Positions 45,038 through 54,742 of a DNA stretch of 64,000 nucleotides are shown here, in pieces. The stretch lies in NCBI GenBank assembly GCA_027489535.1, contig JAIXZO010000002.1:248001-312000 (forward strand), given 5' to 3'. Each line of letters begins with the position of its first letter. Position 1 is the stretch's first letter. Source of the DNA: Hyphomicrobiales bacterium (lineage in GTDB: Bacteria; Pseudomonadota; Alphaproteobacteria; Rhizobiales; Beijerinckiaceae). Position numbers and translations under genes: made by a program. Below the pieces are notes generated by a model. The model ran no database searches, was not told the origin of the DNA, and saw only the letters and a list, made by a program, of their open reading frames with translations.

Positions 45038-48000
45038 TGATGAAGATCTTCGCTTCGCCCCGCCGCATATCAACGATTCTGTGGATTCTCGCGGGCCTGA
45101 CGCTTGCGGCGGTCGGCGTTCCGGGCGTGCGCGGGCAACAGACGAACGAAGACCGCGGCGTGCTCGCGAACCTGCTCTCCCGCGCGCTCTCGACGCCCGC
45201 GACGCGAATTTCGATCGGGGCGGTGGAGGGGGCGCTGTCTTCGGATGCCACGATCCGCGACGTGACGGTGTCCGACCGCGACGGCGTGGCGATGCGGCTC
45301 GACCGGGCTCGGATCGTGTGGCGACGCACCGCGCTGCTGCAGCGGCGGCTCGAGATCGAGCGATTGGAGATCGACCGCCTCGAAGTCCTGCGCCGGCCCG
45401 TGCCCGCCGACGAGCCCGTGCCGGGCGAGCAGGAGCCGCTCGTGCCCGAATTGCCGCTCGAGGTGCGGGTGCAGGCGTTCCGGCTCGGCGAACTCGTGCT
45501 CGGCGAGCCCGTGCTCGGCACCGCTGCGCGCTTGGCCGCGGAAGGCTCGGCATCGCTCGGCTCGCCGACATCGGGTTTGACGCTCGATTTCAGAGCGCGC
45601 CGACTCGACGGCGCGGGGACGGCCGCCGTGCGGCTCAATTATCGGCCCGAGACGACCGAACTCGCTCTCGGATTGCTCGCGGACGAACCCGAAGGCGGCC
45701 TCATCGCGCGCCTCGCCGCATTGCCGGGGCTGCCGCCCGTGCATCTGGACCTGACGGGCAGCGGCCCGCTCGACGCCTTCGGCGCGACGCTCGATTTCAC
45801 GGCGGGTCCGGAGATCGGGGCGAAAGGGCGCGCCGAGACCCGGCGCGAACCTGAAGGTCGGCGTCTGTCCCTAGACCTTCAGGCGCGCATCGCGCCGTGG
45901 CTCCCGCAAGGTCCGGCGCCGGTTTTCGCGGGCGAGACGCGTCTCACCGGCGGCGTGCTGAGGCGCGACGACGGCGCTTGGCGGCTCGACGATCTCTCTG
46001 TGCGTTCGGTCGCGGCCGAGATGCGCCTGAGCGGGGCGGTATCCGCCGACGGCGTTCTCGACATGGGCGCGCGCCTGCGCTCCATCCCCGGAGCGGGCGG
46101 CGTTGCGCGGGCCGGGGAGGCGACGTTGCGCTCGCTGACGTTCGACGGACGCGCGCGCGGCCCCGTCGCTTCCCCCCGCGTAGAAGGCGATTTCGCGCTG
46201 CGCGACCTCGCTTTTCCCGACGGTCGTGTGGATGCCGTCACGGCCCGGCTGTCGATGGTTCCTGCGGCGGAAGCGGGGCGGTTCGCGGTCGAAGGCGACG
46301 TGCAGGCTGTCGGCCTTGCGCCGCGTGATCGCGCGCTCGCCCGTGCGCTCGGCCCGCGTGCTTCCATGACGCTGCGCGCCGATATCGGCCCCGGCCCGGC
46401 GAATGTCCGCGTGCTGCGCGCCGAGACCGCGACGGCCGCGGTCGACTTCACCGGATGGGCGGGGCTGCGGCGGCTCGACGGTCGGGCGAGCCTCCGCGTG
46501 CCCGACCTCGCGCCGTTTTCCGACCTCGCAGGACGTCCGCTCGGCGGCTCCGCCCGCATCGAGGCGGGGCTGACGGGCACGCCTTTGCGCGACCGCTACG
46601 AGGTTGCGTTGACCGGCGGGATCGATCGTCCGACGGCCGGGCTGCCGCAGCTCGAACGCGCCGTCGGCTCCACGTTGCGCCTCGAAGGTGCGGTGGTCGC
46701 GAGCCCGCTTTCGGTCTCGTTCCGCAATCTGCGGCTTGCGGGCGGCGATCTGCTGCTGCGCGTCGACGGACGCCTCGCCGACGATGCCTATGACTTGAAC
46801 GCAACGGCCGCGCTGGCCGATCTGTCGAAGGCCGATCCCGGCCTGAAAGGCGCGCTCGACGGCACGTTGCGCCTGACGGGAACGCCCGCGAAGCCGGTGC
46901 TCGATGCCCGTGCCAAGATCGGCGCGGGATCGATCACGCTTGCGGGCGCGGCCGGGGAGACCGTCGATCTGACGCTCGGGATCGAGGACCTCTCGCTCGG
47001 CGCGTCCGTTCTCGTCGCTCCCGAACTTGCCTTGCAGGGGCGCGTCGACGCATCCGCGCGCGTCACGGGCCCGCGTGACGCGCCGGAGGGACCGTTCAAA
47101 TTCTCCGTGGAAGGACTGACCTCCGCCCCGACGCGGTCCGCCGGCGTGGGTCCGATGGCCTTGCGCGGGGACGGACGCGTTGCCGACGGCCGCGCCGAGA
47201 TCAAGGCGCTGCTCGATGCCGGCAAATTCGGAGAGGCGCGGATCGACGGCTCCGTCCCCGTGACCGAAGCGGGTTTGCTCGACCTCGCGCTGCGCGCGCG
47301 GTTGGACGCCGCGGCGCTCGGGGCGTTGGTCGGGCCGGGACGGCGGGTGTCGGGACGGATTACGACCGACCTGCGCATCACGGGACCGACCTCGAACCCC
47401 GCGACGTCCGGGTCGCTGTCGCTCACGGGCGGTTCGTTCATCGATCCCCTGCAGGGCTTGCGGTTCGACGCCGTCGAGGTCCGTGCCGCGGCGCGCGGAT
47501 CGTCGCTGGTGATCGAGCGCGCTTCCGCCACCACCAAAAACGGCGGCGTCGTTTCCGGCTCGGGTTCGGTCCGCCTCGATCCCGCCGCCGGATTGCCCGC
47601 CGACCTGCGCATCACCGCGCGCCGCGCCCAACTGGTTGAAACGCCGTCTTATGACGCGATCGCCGATATGGACCTGACGGTGACGGGGCCGATCATGCGC
47701 GCGCCACGCATTGCGGGCCGCATCGGCGTCGAGACGGCGAACATTCGCGTTCCCGAGCGGCTCGGACGGACGTTGCAGCCTTTGCCGGGCACCAAGCATG
47801 TCGGCGCACCGCCGCAAACTCGCGCGCGGTTGGCCCGCAATGCGAAATCCGGGCGGGGCCCGGCGGGCGCGTTCGATGCCGCGCTCGACCTGACGGTGGA
47901 CGCGCCGCGGCGCATCTATGTCCGCGGGCGCGGCTTGAACGTGGAACTCGGCGGCCGCATCCGCCTGACCGGCCGATTGAGCGAACCCGTCCCGATCGGC

Positions 48001-48561
48001 GCATTCGAGTTGCGGCGCGGCTCGCTCTCCGTCCTCTCGCAACGTCTCGATTTCACCCATGGACGCGTGGCGCTGACCGGCGATCTCGTGCCGACGCTGG
48101 ATTTGGAGGCCCGCACGAGCGCGGCGAGCACGACCGTCAAGGTTCTCGTGACGGGCCGGGCGGACGAGCCGGAATTCACCGTCGCTTCGGAGCCGGAACT
48201 GCCGCAGGAGGAGGCGCTCTCGCGGCTGCTGTTCCAGCGTCCGACGGGCAATCTCTCGCCCTTCCAGGCCGTTCAATTGGCGGATGCCGCAGCTTCCTTC
48301 GGGGGCGGGGGGCCGCTCGAAGGGTTGCGGCGGTCGCTGGGGCTCGAAAGCCTCGACATCGTTTCGGGCGCGAACGGGCCGGGTGCGGCACTGGCCCGCA
48401 CCGTCGGCGAGCGCGCGCGCGTCGGCATCGAAACGGGAGCCACGCCCGCGACGACGGGCGTCACGCTCGACGTCGACCTGACTCGCCGCATTCGTCTGCG
48501 CGGCGAAGCCAATGCCGACGGCGGCACGGCGGCGGGCGTTGCCGCCGAATGGGAGTGGTGA
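45037..48561 (+). CDS. tamB: Translocation and assembly module protein TamB
   Basis: The 1174-residue protein has an N-terminal membrane anchor (ISTILWILAGLTLAAVGVPG), a very long beta-rich AsmA/TamB-like periplasmic shaft, and the C-terminal DUF490 domain (GAFELRRGSLSVLSQRLDFT and EEALSRLLFQRPTGNLSPFQ). It bridges inner and outer membranes with TamA. The start ATG at 45037 overlaps the tamA stop; ATG 45040 and a TTG at 45034 are alternatives. Confidence 0.95.
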   Translation: MMKIFASPRRISTILWILAGLTLAAVGVPGVRGQQTNEDRGVLANLLSRALSTPATRISIGAVEGALSSDATIRDVTVSDRDGVAMRLDRARIVWRRTALLQRRLEIERLEIDRLEVLRRPVPADEPVPGEQEPLVPELPLEVRVQAFRLGELVLGEPVLGTAARLAAEGSASLGSPTSGLTLDFRARRLDGAGTAAVRLNYRPETTELALGLLADEPEGGLIARLAALPGLPPVHLDLTGSGPLDAFGATLDFTAGPEIGAKGRAETRREPEGRRLSLDLQARIAPWLPQGPAPVFAGETRLTGGVLRRDDGAWRLDDLSVRSVAAEMRLSGAVSADGVLDMGARLRSIPGAGGVARAGEATLRSLTFDGRARGPVASPRVEGDFALRDLAFPDGRVDAVTARLSMVPAAEAGRFAVEGDVQAVGLAPRDRALARALGPRASMTLRADIGPGPANVRVLRAETATAAVDFTGWAGLRRLDGRASLRVPDLAPFSDLAGRPLGGSARIEAGLTGTPLRDRYEVALTGGIDRPTAGLPQLERAVGSTLRLEGAVVASPLSVSFRNLRLAGGDLLLRVDGRLADDAYDLNATAALADLSKADPGLKGALDGTLRLTGTPAKPVLDARAKIGAGSITLAGAAGETVDLTLGIEDLSLGASVLVAPELALQGRVDASARVTGPRDAPEGPFKFSVEGLTSAPTRSAGVGPMALRGDGRVADGRAEIKALLDAGKFGEARIDGSVPVTEAGLLDLALRARLDAAALGALVGPGRRVSGRITTDLRITGPTSNPATSGSLSLTGGSFIDPLQGLRFDAVEVRAAARGSSLVIERASATTKNGGVVSGSGSVRLDPAAGLPADLRITARRAQLVETPSYDAIADMDLTVTGPIMRAPRIAGRIGVETANIRVPERLGRTLQPLPGTKHVGAPPQTRARLARNAKSGRGPAGAFDAALDLTVDAPRRIYVRGRGLNVELGGRIRLTGRLSEPVPIGAFELRRGSLSVLSQRLDFTHGRVALTGDLVPTLDLEARTSAASTTVKVLVTGRADEPEFTVASEPELPQEEALSRLLFQRPTGNLSPFQAVQLADAAASFGGGGPLEGLRRSLGLESLDIVSGANGPGAALARTVGERARVGIETGATPATTGVTLDVDLTRRIRLRGEANADGGTAAGVAAEWEW

Positions 48562-48663
48562 CGGCGGGAACGCCGGCTTTCCCCGATGGTTCTCCTTCCC
48601 GACGGCCGCTTCGGCCGCATGCTGGAAGCGCGCGAGCGCGACGACATGAAGGGAGACGATGCC

Positions 48664-49680
48664 GTGACGATGACCGAACATTCCCCGCATTCCGGCCGCG
48701 GTCGAGACGGCCGAGACGAGTGGATCAACGTAAGGCCGACCGAACGGGCCATCACCGGCCTCGTCGGCGGCCTGATGGTGGGCTGGGGCCTGCGTCACGG
48801 CCGCGCGAGCGGTACGCTGGCCGCCTTTTTCGGCTCCATGCTGCTGGGCCGCAGCATCAGCGGCCACTGCCCAGGCTACGCGATGATGGAGTCCCACGGC
48901 GACGAGGAGGAGAAGCGCTATGCCCGCGAGCGCGGCTGGTCGAGCGCGTCCACCGTCACCCGCAGCGTGACCATCGACAAGCCGAAGCAGGAAATCTACG
49001 CCTTCTACCGCGACTTCTCGAACCTGCCGCGCTTCATGGAGAACGTGGAGTCCGTGGAGGTGATCTCGCCCGACCGTTCGCGCTGGACCGTCAAGGGCCC
49101 GGCCGGAACGTCCCTGAAATGGGTTTCCCGCGTCACCGAAGACCGGCCCGACCGCATCGCGTGGGAGACGGAACCCGACGCGGACGTTCGCAACACGGGC
49201 TGGGTGGAATTCCGAGAGCTGCCGAACGGCCGCGGCACGCTCGTCAATGCGATGATCGCCTATGAGCCGCCGGCGGGCGCACTCGGCAAGGCCGTCGCCA
49301 CGATGTTCGGCCGCGAACCCGGTCGGCAGGCGTCCGAAGACCTTCAAAACCTGAAGCGTCTTTTGGAAACGGGCGAAAACGCCATCGGCAAGATGCAAGG
49401 CGGGCCGACCGGCTCCGGCGCAAGCGGCGGCGGATCGTCGGGCGGCATGGCCGGACGCGGCGGCACCGGCGCCGGCGGTTCGGGCGCAGAGACCGCGGCG
49501 GGCGGCATGGGCAACGTCACCGGCGGAACGACCGGCGCGGGACCGGGCCAACCCTCCGGCGATCTGACGGGCGGCACATCCGGCACGCCGGGCGCGGGGG
49601 CGTCCTCGAAGCCTTCCGGCGGCGCCGCGCCGCGCGCGGGGAAACCGGGCGTTACCGGCGCGGACGTAGACCGCGCATGA
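48664..49680 (+). CDS. SRPBCC-family protein with membrane segment and Gly-rich tail
   Basis: The protein of about 338 residues has a short hydrophobic DUF2892-like segment (ITGLVGGLMVGWGLRHG, then GTLAAFFGSMLLGRSISGHC), then a START/SRPBCC ligand-binding fold (STVTRSVTIDKPKQEIYAFY and RFMENVESVEVISPDRSRWT). The last 100 residues are low-complexity Gly/Ser/Thr/Ala. The start is uncertain: GTG 48664 has a good ribosome-binding site, while ATG 48586 and ATG 48670 are in frame. Its stop overlaps the next start. Confidence 0.8.
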   Translation: MTMTEHSPHSGRGRDGRDEWINVRPTERAITGLVGGLMVGWGLRHGRASGTLAAFFGSMLLGRSISGHCPGYAMMESHGDEEEKRYARERGWSSASTVTRSVTIDKPKQEIYAFYRDFSNLPRFMENVESVEVISPDRSRWTVKGPAGTSLKWVSRVTEDRPDRIAWETEPDADVRNTGWVEFRELPNGRGTLVNAMIAYEPPAGALGKAVATMFGREPGRQASEDLQNLKRLLETGENAIGKMQGGPTGSGASGGGSSGGMAGRGGTGAGGSGAETAAGGMGNVTGGTTGAGPGQPSGDLTGGTSGTPGAGASSKPSGGAAPRAGKPGVTGADVDRA

Positions 49681-50681
49681 CGCGCCCCTCGCGGCGCATC
49701 GCACGCGCGGTGTTCGCGGCGGTCGCGACCCTCGGGGTCTCGGCCGTCGTTTCCACCGCCCTCACGGGCATCGTCGACGTCCGGCATCGACCGCGCGGCC
49801 GCATCGTGCGGGTGCGCGGCGGGTTGGTGCATCTGGTCGAGGCGGGCCCTCCCGAAGCCGACGTCACGCTCGTGCTGCTGCACGGTGCGTCCATCAATCT
49901 CGAAGACCTGATGCTCGCCTTCGAGCGCACGCTCGGCCGCCGCGTGCGGCTGATCGCCGTCGACCGTCCGGGTTCGGGCTGGACGGATCGGGCGGACGGG
50001 CGGACGGCGGCGCTGCCGTCGTTCCAAGAAGAAATGGTGCTGGCCGCGTTGGACGTGATCGGCGTGCGGCGCTTCGTCGTGCTCGGCCATTCATGGTCGG
50101 GCGCGCTGGCCGCCCGCATCGCCGTCGATCATCCCGACCGCGTCGAAGGGCTGATCGTGATCTCGGGTACGACGCAACCGTGGCCGGTCTCGCGCGCGCT
50201 GCTCAAGCGCCGACATCGTTTGCGACTGCTGAACCCGTTCGTCCTGCGCGGCATTTTTACGCCGCTCACGCTTTTGACGGCGCGCTTGATGACGCGCGCC
50301 ATCTTCCGCCCGCAGCAACCGCCGCCCGGCTATGTCGGCCGAGCGGGGGTACGGCTTTTGGCGCGGCCCGACCGCTTTCTCGCCAATGCCGAGGATGTCG
50401 TCTTTATGGAGCAGGGGCTGTCGGCCCTCGCGCCGCATCTGCACGAAATCGGCGTGCCGACGATGATCGTGCACGGCGACGCGGACCTGATCGTGCCCGT
50501 CGACCAAGGTCGGCGGTTGCACGAGCTCGTGCGCGGGTCACGCTATCTCGAACTGCCGGGCGTCGGGCACATGCCCCATCACGCGGAGCGCGACCGCGTC
50601 GTGACCGTCATCGAGGATCACCTGCGCGACGTCGTCGCCGCGCGGACCGAGAGCGGAACGCTGCGCATGCGGGGGCGTTGA
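49677..50681 (+). CDS. Alpha/beta hydrolase
   Basis: The 334-residue protein has a hydrophobic N-terminus (probably a membrane anchor or signal), the oxyanion segment LLHGASINLEDLM, the nucleophile elbow GHSWSG, an Asp in IVHGDADLIVPVDQG and the catalytic His in GVGHMPHHAERD. The substrate is unknown. It is translationally coupled to the SRPBCC gene (ATGA). Confidence 0.9.
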   Translation: MTRPSRRIARAVFAAVATLGVSAVVSTALTGIVDVRHRPRGRIVRVRGGLVHLVEAGPPEADVTLVLLHGASINLEDLMLAFERTLGRRVRLIAVDRPGSGWTDRADGRTAALPSFQEEMVLAALDVIGVRRFVVLGHSWSGALAARIAVDHPDRVEGLIVISGTTQPWPVSRALLKRRHRLRLLNPFVLRGIFTPLTLLTARLMTRAIFRPQQPPPGYVGRAGVRLLARPDRFLANAEDVVFMEQGLSALAPHLHEIGVPTMIVHGDADLIVPVDQGRRLHELVRGSRYLELPGVGHMPHHAERDRVVTVIEDHLRDVVAARTESGTLRMRGR

Positions 50682-50706
50682 CCGACCACCCCCGCGGAGC
50701 AGGTTC

Positions 50707-51453
50707 ATGGCCGACATCGATTTCGACGGGAAACGCGACGCGCTGTTTCTCGACCTCGACGGGACGATCATCGACCTCGCGCCGACGCCGTCCGGAGTGC
50801 GCACGCCGGCCGGCTTGGTGGAAGACCTCGCCCGGCTGACGAAGCGGCTCGGCGGCGCGTTGGCCGTCGTGTCCGGGCGACCGATCCCGATCATCGACGG
50901 GTTGCTGAAACCGCTGAAGCCGGTCGCCGCAGGCGTGCACGGCGGGGAAATCCGCAACCGGGCCGGCGGGCGCGTCGAGCGCGTTGCGGATTTCCACATG
51001 AGCGACGATATCCGCCGCCGGCTGGGCACGCTCGCGCGCATCCCCGGCGTCCTCATCGAGGACAAGGACGTATCCATCGCCGTGCATTATCGGCGCAATC
51101 CCGCGGCGGCGACGCAGGTCTCCGAACTCGTGGCCGCCGTGTTGCGCGAGCACAAGGGGGAAGGATTGGTCGCGCTGGCCGGAAAATCCGTGCTGGAGAT
51201 CAAGCCCCAGGCCTTCGACAAGGGCACGGCGGTGACGGCCATCATGGCCGATCCGCCGTTCTCCGGACGTCGGCCGATCTATATCGGCGACGACGTGACG
51301 GACGAATCCGCCTTCGCCGTCGTGTCGCGCTGGAACGGGCGCGGTTATGCCGTGGGCGAGCCGCGCATCGGCGCATCCCGCGCCTTCGCCGATCCGTCGC
51401 AGGTGCGGGAATGGATCCACGGCCTGCCGTCGCGGATCGGGGCCGCGGCGTGA
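50707..51453 (+). CDS. otsB: Trehalose-6-phosphate phosphatase
   Basis: The 248-residue HAD enzyme has the nucleophile motif LFLDLDGTIIDLAPTP and the metal-binding segment IYIGDDVTDESAF. GVHGGEIRNRAGGR is the family loop that contacts the sugar. It releases trehalose from trehalose-6-phosphate. The stop overlaps the GTG start of a GH15 gene, and otsA follows, so trehalose synthesis is one operon. Confidence 0.93.
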   Translation: MADIDFDGKRDALFLDLDGTIIDLAPTPSGVRTPAGLVEDLARLTKRLGGALAVVSGRPIPIIDGLLKPLKPVAAGVHGGEIRNRAGGRVERVADFHMSDDIRRRLGTLARIPGVLIEDKDVSIAVHYRRNPAAATQVSELVAAVLREHKGEGLVALAGKSVLEIKPQAFDKGTAVTAIMADPPFSGRRPIYIGDDVTDESAFAVVSRWNGRGYAVGEPRIGASRAFADPSQVREWIHGLPSRIGAAA

Positions 51454-53246
51454 GCGCCGGCGGGCTCGATTATGCGCTCGTGGGCAACGGGCGCATCGCC
51501 GCGCTGATCGACCCGCGCGGGCGCATCGGCTGGTGGTGCTTCCCGCGCTTCGACGCCGATCCCGTGTTCTCGCGCCTGCTCGCCGGCGACGAGGAGAAGG
51601 GCTTCACCGACGTGGTGCTCGAGAACGCCGCGAACGGTTCCAGCGCGTACGACACCAACACGCCGATCCTCACCACCACGATGATCGACGCCGACGGCGC
51701 GATGGTGCGGATTACGGATTTCGCGCCGTGTTTCCGCCAATTCGGGCGTCTGTTCCATCCCGCGCAGCTGGTGCGCCGTATCGAGCCGCTGTCGGGCATT
51801 CCGCGCATCGCAATCCGCATCCGACCGACCTTCGACTACGGCCGTCCGGCCCGCGCCCGCACGCTCGGTTCCAGCCATATCCGCTACACCGACGGCGGCC
51901 ACGTGCTGCGCGTCACCACCGACGCGCCGCTGTCCTACATCACCGAAGAGCAATCCTTCGCGCTGACGCGACCGCTGACGCTGGTTTTCGGTCCCGACGA
52001 GCCGTTCGACAACGCCATCGAGGCCACCGCGGCGAATTTCGAGGCGCGTACGCGCGAGCATTGGCGCGAATGGGTGCGGTCGCTCGCCATCCCCTACGAG
52101 TGGCAGGACGTGACGATCCGTGCGGCAATCACCTTGCGGCTGTGCAGCTTCGAGGAAACGGGCGCCATCGTGGCCGCACACACGACCTCCATCCCCGAAG
52201 CGCCGGGGTCCGAACGCAACTGGGACTATCGCTATTGCTGGCTGCGGGACGCGCATTTCGTCGTCCAGGCCCTCAACCGCCTTGGCGCCACGAATACGAT
52301 GGTCAATTATCTCGACTACATCGCCACCGTGGCGAGCGCGCGGGGCCCGCTGAAGCCCGTCTACGGCATCGTGCCGGATCAGGATTTGGAGGAGTGGCGC
52401 ACGCCCCATCTCGCGGGATTCGAGGGCAACGGCCCGGTGCGCGTCGGCAACGCCGCCGTCGATCAGGCGCAAAATGACGTCTACGGCAGCGTCATCCTTG
52501 CCGCGCAGCAGATGTTCATCGACCGGCGGTTGGTGCCGGTGGCGGGCGTGACGCTGTTTCGGCAATTGGAGAGCCTCGGCGAACGGGCCTTTCACGCCGC
52601 CTTGGAACCCGATGCCGGGATTTGGGAATATCGCGGCCGCAGCCGGACGCATTCCTACTCCGCCGCCATGTGCTGGGCCGCCTGCGACCGGCTCGGCCGC
52701 ATCGCGCTCCATCTCGGCGAACACGAGTCAGCGCGCTTCTGGCGTGATCGCGCGCATCAACTGCGCGAGACCATTCTGGAACGCGCATGGCATCCCAAGC
52801 GCCGGGCCTTCACCGCCGCCTTCGGCGAGGAGGATCTCGACGCCAGCGTGCTCTTGTTCTCGGATCTCGGGATCGTCGCGCCCGGCGATCCGCGTTTCGT
52901 CGCCACGGTCGAACGCATCTCTCACGAACTGACGCGCGGCGACGGCCACATGTTCCGCTACGTGGCTCCCGACGATTTCGGCGCGCCCGAAACGGCCTTC
53001 ATCATCTGCCGCTTCTGGATGATCGACGCGCTCGCCTCGATGGGCCGTAAGGACGAGGCGCGCGAGCATCTCGACGATCTCGTGCGCTGCCGCAATCCCT
53101 TCGGCCTCATGTCCGAGGACATCGATCCGACTTCGGGCCGGTTGTGGGGCAACATTCCCCAAACCTATTCAATGGCCGGGCTGATCGTTTCCACCATGCG
53201 GCTCTCGCGGAGCTGGGAGGAGGCATGGACAAGCGCCTCGTCGTGA
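51450..53246 (+). CDS. Glycoside hydrolase family 15 (glucoamylase/trehalase-type)
   Basis: The 598-residue enzyme has an N-terminal beta-sandwich (YALVGNGRIAALIDPRGRIG and WWCFPRFDADPVFSRLLAGD) and an (alpha/alpha)6 barrel. SERNWDYRYCWLRDAHFVVQ is the substrate-binding segment of bacterial GH15 proteins. It starts at GTG 51450. Sitting between otsB and otsA it may act on trehalose or on alpha-glucan; actinobacterial and proteobacterial GH15 enzymes include true trehalases, so either is possible. It overlaps otsA by 22 bases. Confidence 0.88.
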   Translation: MSAGGLDYALVGNGRIAALIDPRGRIGWWCFPRFDADPVFSRLLAGDEEKGFTDVVLENAANGSSAYDTNTPILTTTMIDADGAMVRITDFAPCFRQFGRLFHPAQLVRRIEPLSGIPRIAIRIRPTFDYGRPARARTLGSSHIRYTDGGHVLRVTTDAPLSYITEEQSFALTRPLTLVFGPDEPFDNAIEATAANFEARTREHWREWVRSLAIPYEWQDVTIRAAITLRLCSFEETGAIVAAHTTSIPEAPGSERNWDYRYCWLRDAHFVVQALNRLGATNTMVNYLDYIATVASARGPLKPVYGIVPDQDLEEWRTPHLAGFEGNGPVRVGNAAVDQAQNDVYGSVILAAQQMFIDRRLVPVAGVTLFRQLESLGERAFHAALEPDAGIWEYRGRSRTHSYSAAMCWAACDRLGRIALHLGEHESARFWRDRAHQLRETILERAWHPKRRAFTAAFGEEDLDASVLLFSDLGIVAPGDPRFVATVERISHELTRGDGHMFRYVAPDDFGAPETAFIICRFWMIDALASMGRKDEAREHLDDLVRCRNPFGLMSEDIDPTSGRLWGNIPQTYSMAGLIVSTMRLSRSWEEAWTSASS

Positions 53247-54634
53247 TCTCGAACCGCGTGCCCGTGCCGGACGACGGGGGCCCACCGGCCGCAGGCGGGT
53301 TGGCCGTGGCCGTGCGCGCGGCGTTGCGGGGACGGGAAGGCGTGTGGTTCGGCTGGAGCGGGCAGGTCTCCGACGAGCCGGAAGAGACGCCCCGCATACA
53401 GGAGGCGGAGGGCGTCACCTATGTGGTGATCGACCTCAAGCCGCAGGACTTCGAGGAATATTACAACGGCTTCGCCAATCGCGTGCTGTGGCCGATCCTG
53501 CACTACCGGGTGGACTTGGCGGAATTCAACCGTGCCGATCTCGGCGGCTACGTGCGCGTCAATCAACGCTTTGCGCTCGGGCTCTCATCCGTGCTGCGGC
53601 CCGACGATCTCGTCTGGGTCCATGATTATCATTTGATGCCGTTGGCCCGGCTGTTGCGCGCGCGCGGGCATTTCAACAGGTTGGGCTTCTTCCTTCACAT
53701 TCCCGTTCCGCCGCCCGACATCCTCCAAGCCCTGCCGCATCATGCCGACATCGTCGGTTCGCTGATCGATTACGACGTCGTCGGCGTGCAGACCGAGAAC
53801 GACCGCGACAATCTCGGCCGTTATCTGCGCACGCGCGGCGCGCGACGCACGGGCGATCCCGGGGTGCTCGCGACGGAGGATCATCGTGTCCGCATCGGCG
53901 CGTTCCCGGTGGGAATCGAGACCGACGCGTTCGCGCGTCTGGCGGCCGAAGCCGCGTCGTCCGAAATCGTCACGGACATGCGCGAGAGCCTTTCGGGCCG
54001 GGCGCTCGTCATCGGCGTCGACAGGCTTGATTACTCCAAGGGCCTCACCAACCGGATGGATGCGATCGAGCGCTTTTTCGAGCATGCGCCGGAGTGGCGC
54101 AGGCAGGTCACCTTCCTGCAGGTCACGCCGAAAAGTCGCGTCGAAATTCCCGAATACGCCGCCATTCAAGAAGCGGTATCGAGCGCTGCGGGGCGCATCA
54201 ACGGGGCCTACGGCGACGTCGCCTGGACGCCGATCCGCTACATCAACCGATCCTATGGTCGCGAGGATCTGGCCGGCCTCTACCGTCTCGCCCGCGTCGG
54301 GCTCATCACGCCGCTGCGCGACGGCATGAACCTCGTCGCCAAGGAATACGTCGCCGCGCAAGACCCCGCCGACCCGGGCGTGCTCGTGCTCTCGCAATTT
54401 GCCGGCGCCGCGGCCGAGTTGCCGGATGCCTTGATCGTCAATCCGCACGAACCGGAAGCGGTGTCCGCGGCCATCCGCCGCGCGCTCGAAATGCCGCGCG
54501 ACGAACGCGTCTCCCGCCATGCGGCCATGGTCGAAGCCCTGCACCGAAACGACGTCTCAGGCTGGGCGGCCGAGTTCATGGCGGCGCTCGTCGGCGATGT
54601 GCCGCCGCCCGCCGGAGAAGGTGCTTCGCAGTAG
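53225..54634 (+). CDS. otsA: Trehalose-6-phosphate synthase
   Basis: The 469-residue GT20 enzyme transfers glucose from UDP-glucose to glucose-6-phosphate. It has RLVVISNRVPVPDDGGPPAA with AGGLAVAV, VWHDYHLM-type WVHDYHLMPLA, VDRLDYSKGLTNRMDAI and LVAKEYVAAQ motifs. GGAGGA lies before the ATG at 53225. It is the last gene of the otsB-GH15-otsA operon. Confidence 0.95.
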   Translation: MDKRLVVISNRVPVPDDGGPPAAGGLAVAVRAALRGREGVWFGWSGQVSDEPEETPRIQEAEGVTYVVIDLKPQDFEEYYNGFANRVLWPILHYRVDLAEFNRADLGGYVRVNQRFALGLSSVLRPDDLVWVHDYHLMPLARLLRARGHFNRLGFFLHIPVPPPDILQALPHHADIVGSLIDYDVVGVQTENDRDNLGRYLRTRGARRTGDPGVLATEDHRVRIGAFPVGIETDAFARLAAEAASSEIVTDMRESLSGRALVIGVDRLDYSKGLTNRMDAIERFFEHAPEWRRQVTFLQVTPKSRVEIPEYAAIQEAVSSAAGRINGAYGDVAWTPIRYINRSYGREDLAGLYRLARVGLITPLRDGMNLVAKEYVAAQDPADPGVLVLSQFAGAAAELPDALIVNPHEPEAVSAAIRRALEMPRDERVSRHAAMVEALHRNDVSGWAAEFMAALVGDVPPPAGEGASQ

Positions 54635-54742
54635 GAACCATGCCGGCCGACGCACGTTGTGCCGCGACTTTCGCGTGCGGCGACTTTCAATCGGACCGAA
54701 GCCGGTCCCGCCCGTGCATCCTCCCACCCGACCGAGGTTTCC

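Noticed and set aside
45871-49704. Long open reading frame antisense to tamB
   Set aside because: It follows from high G+C at third positions of tamB and has a low-complexity Arg/Ala/Gly composition with no family features.
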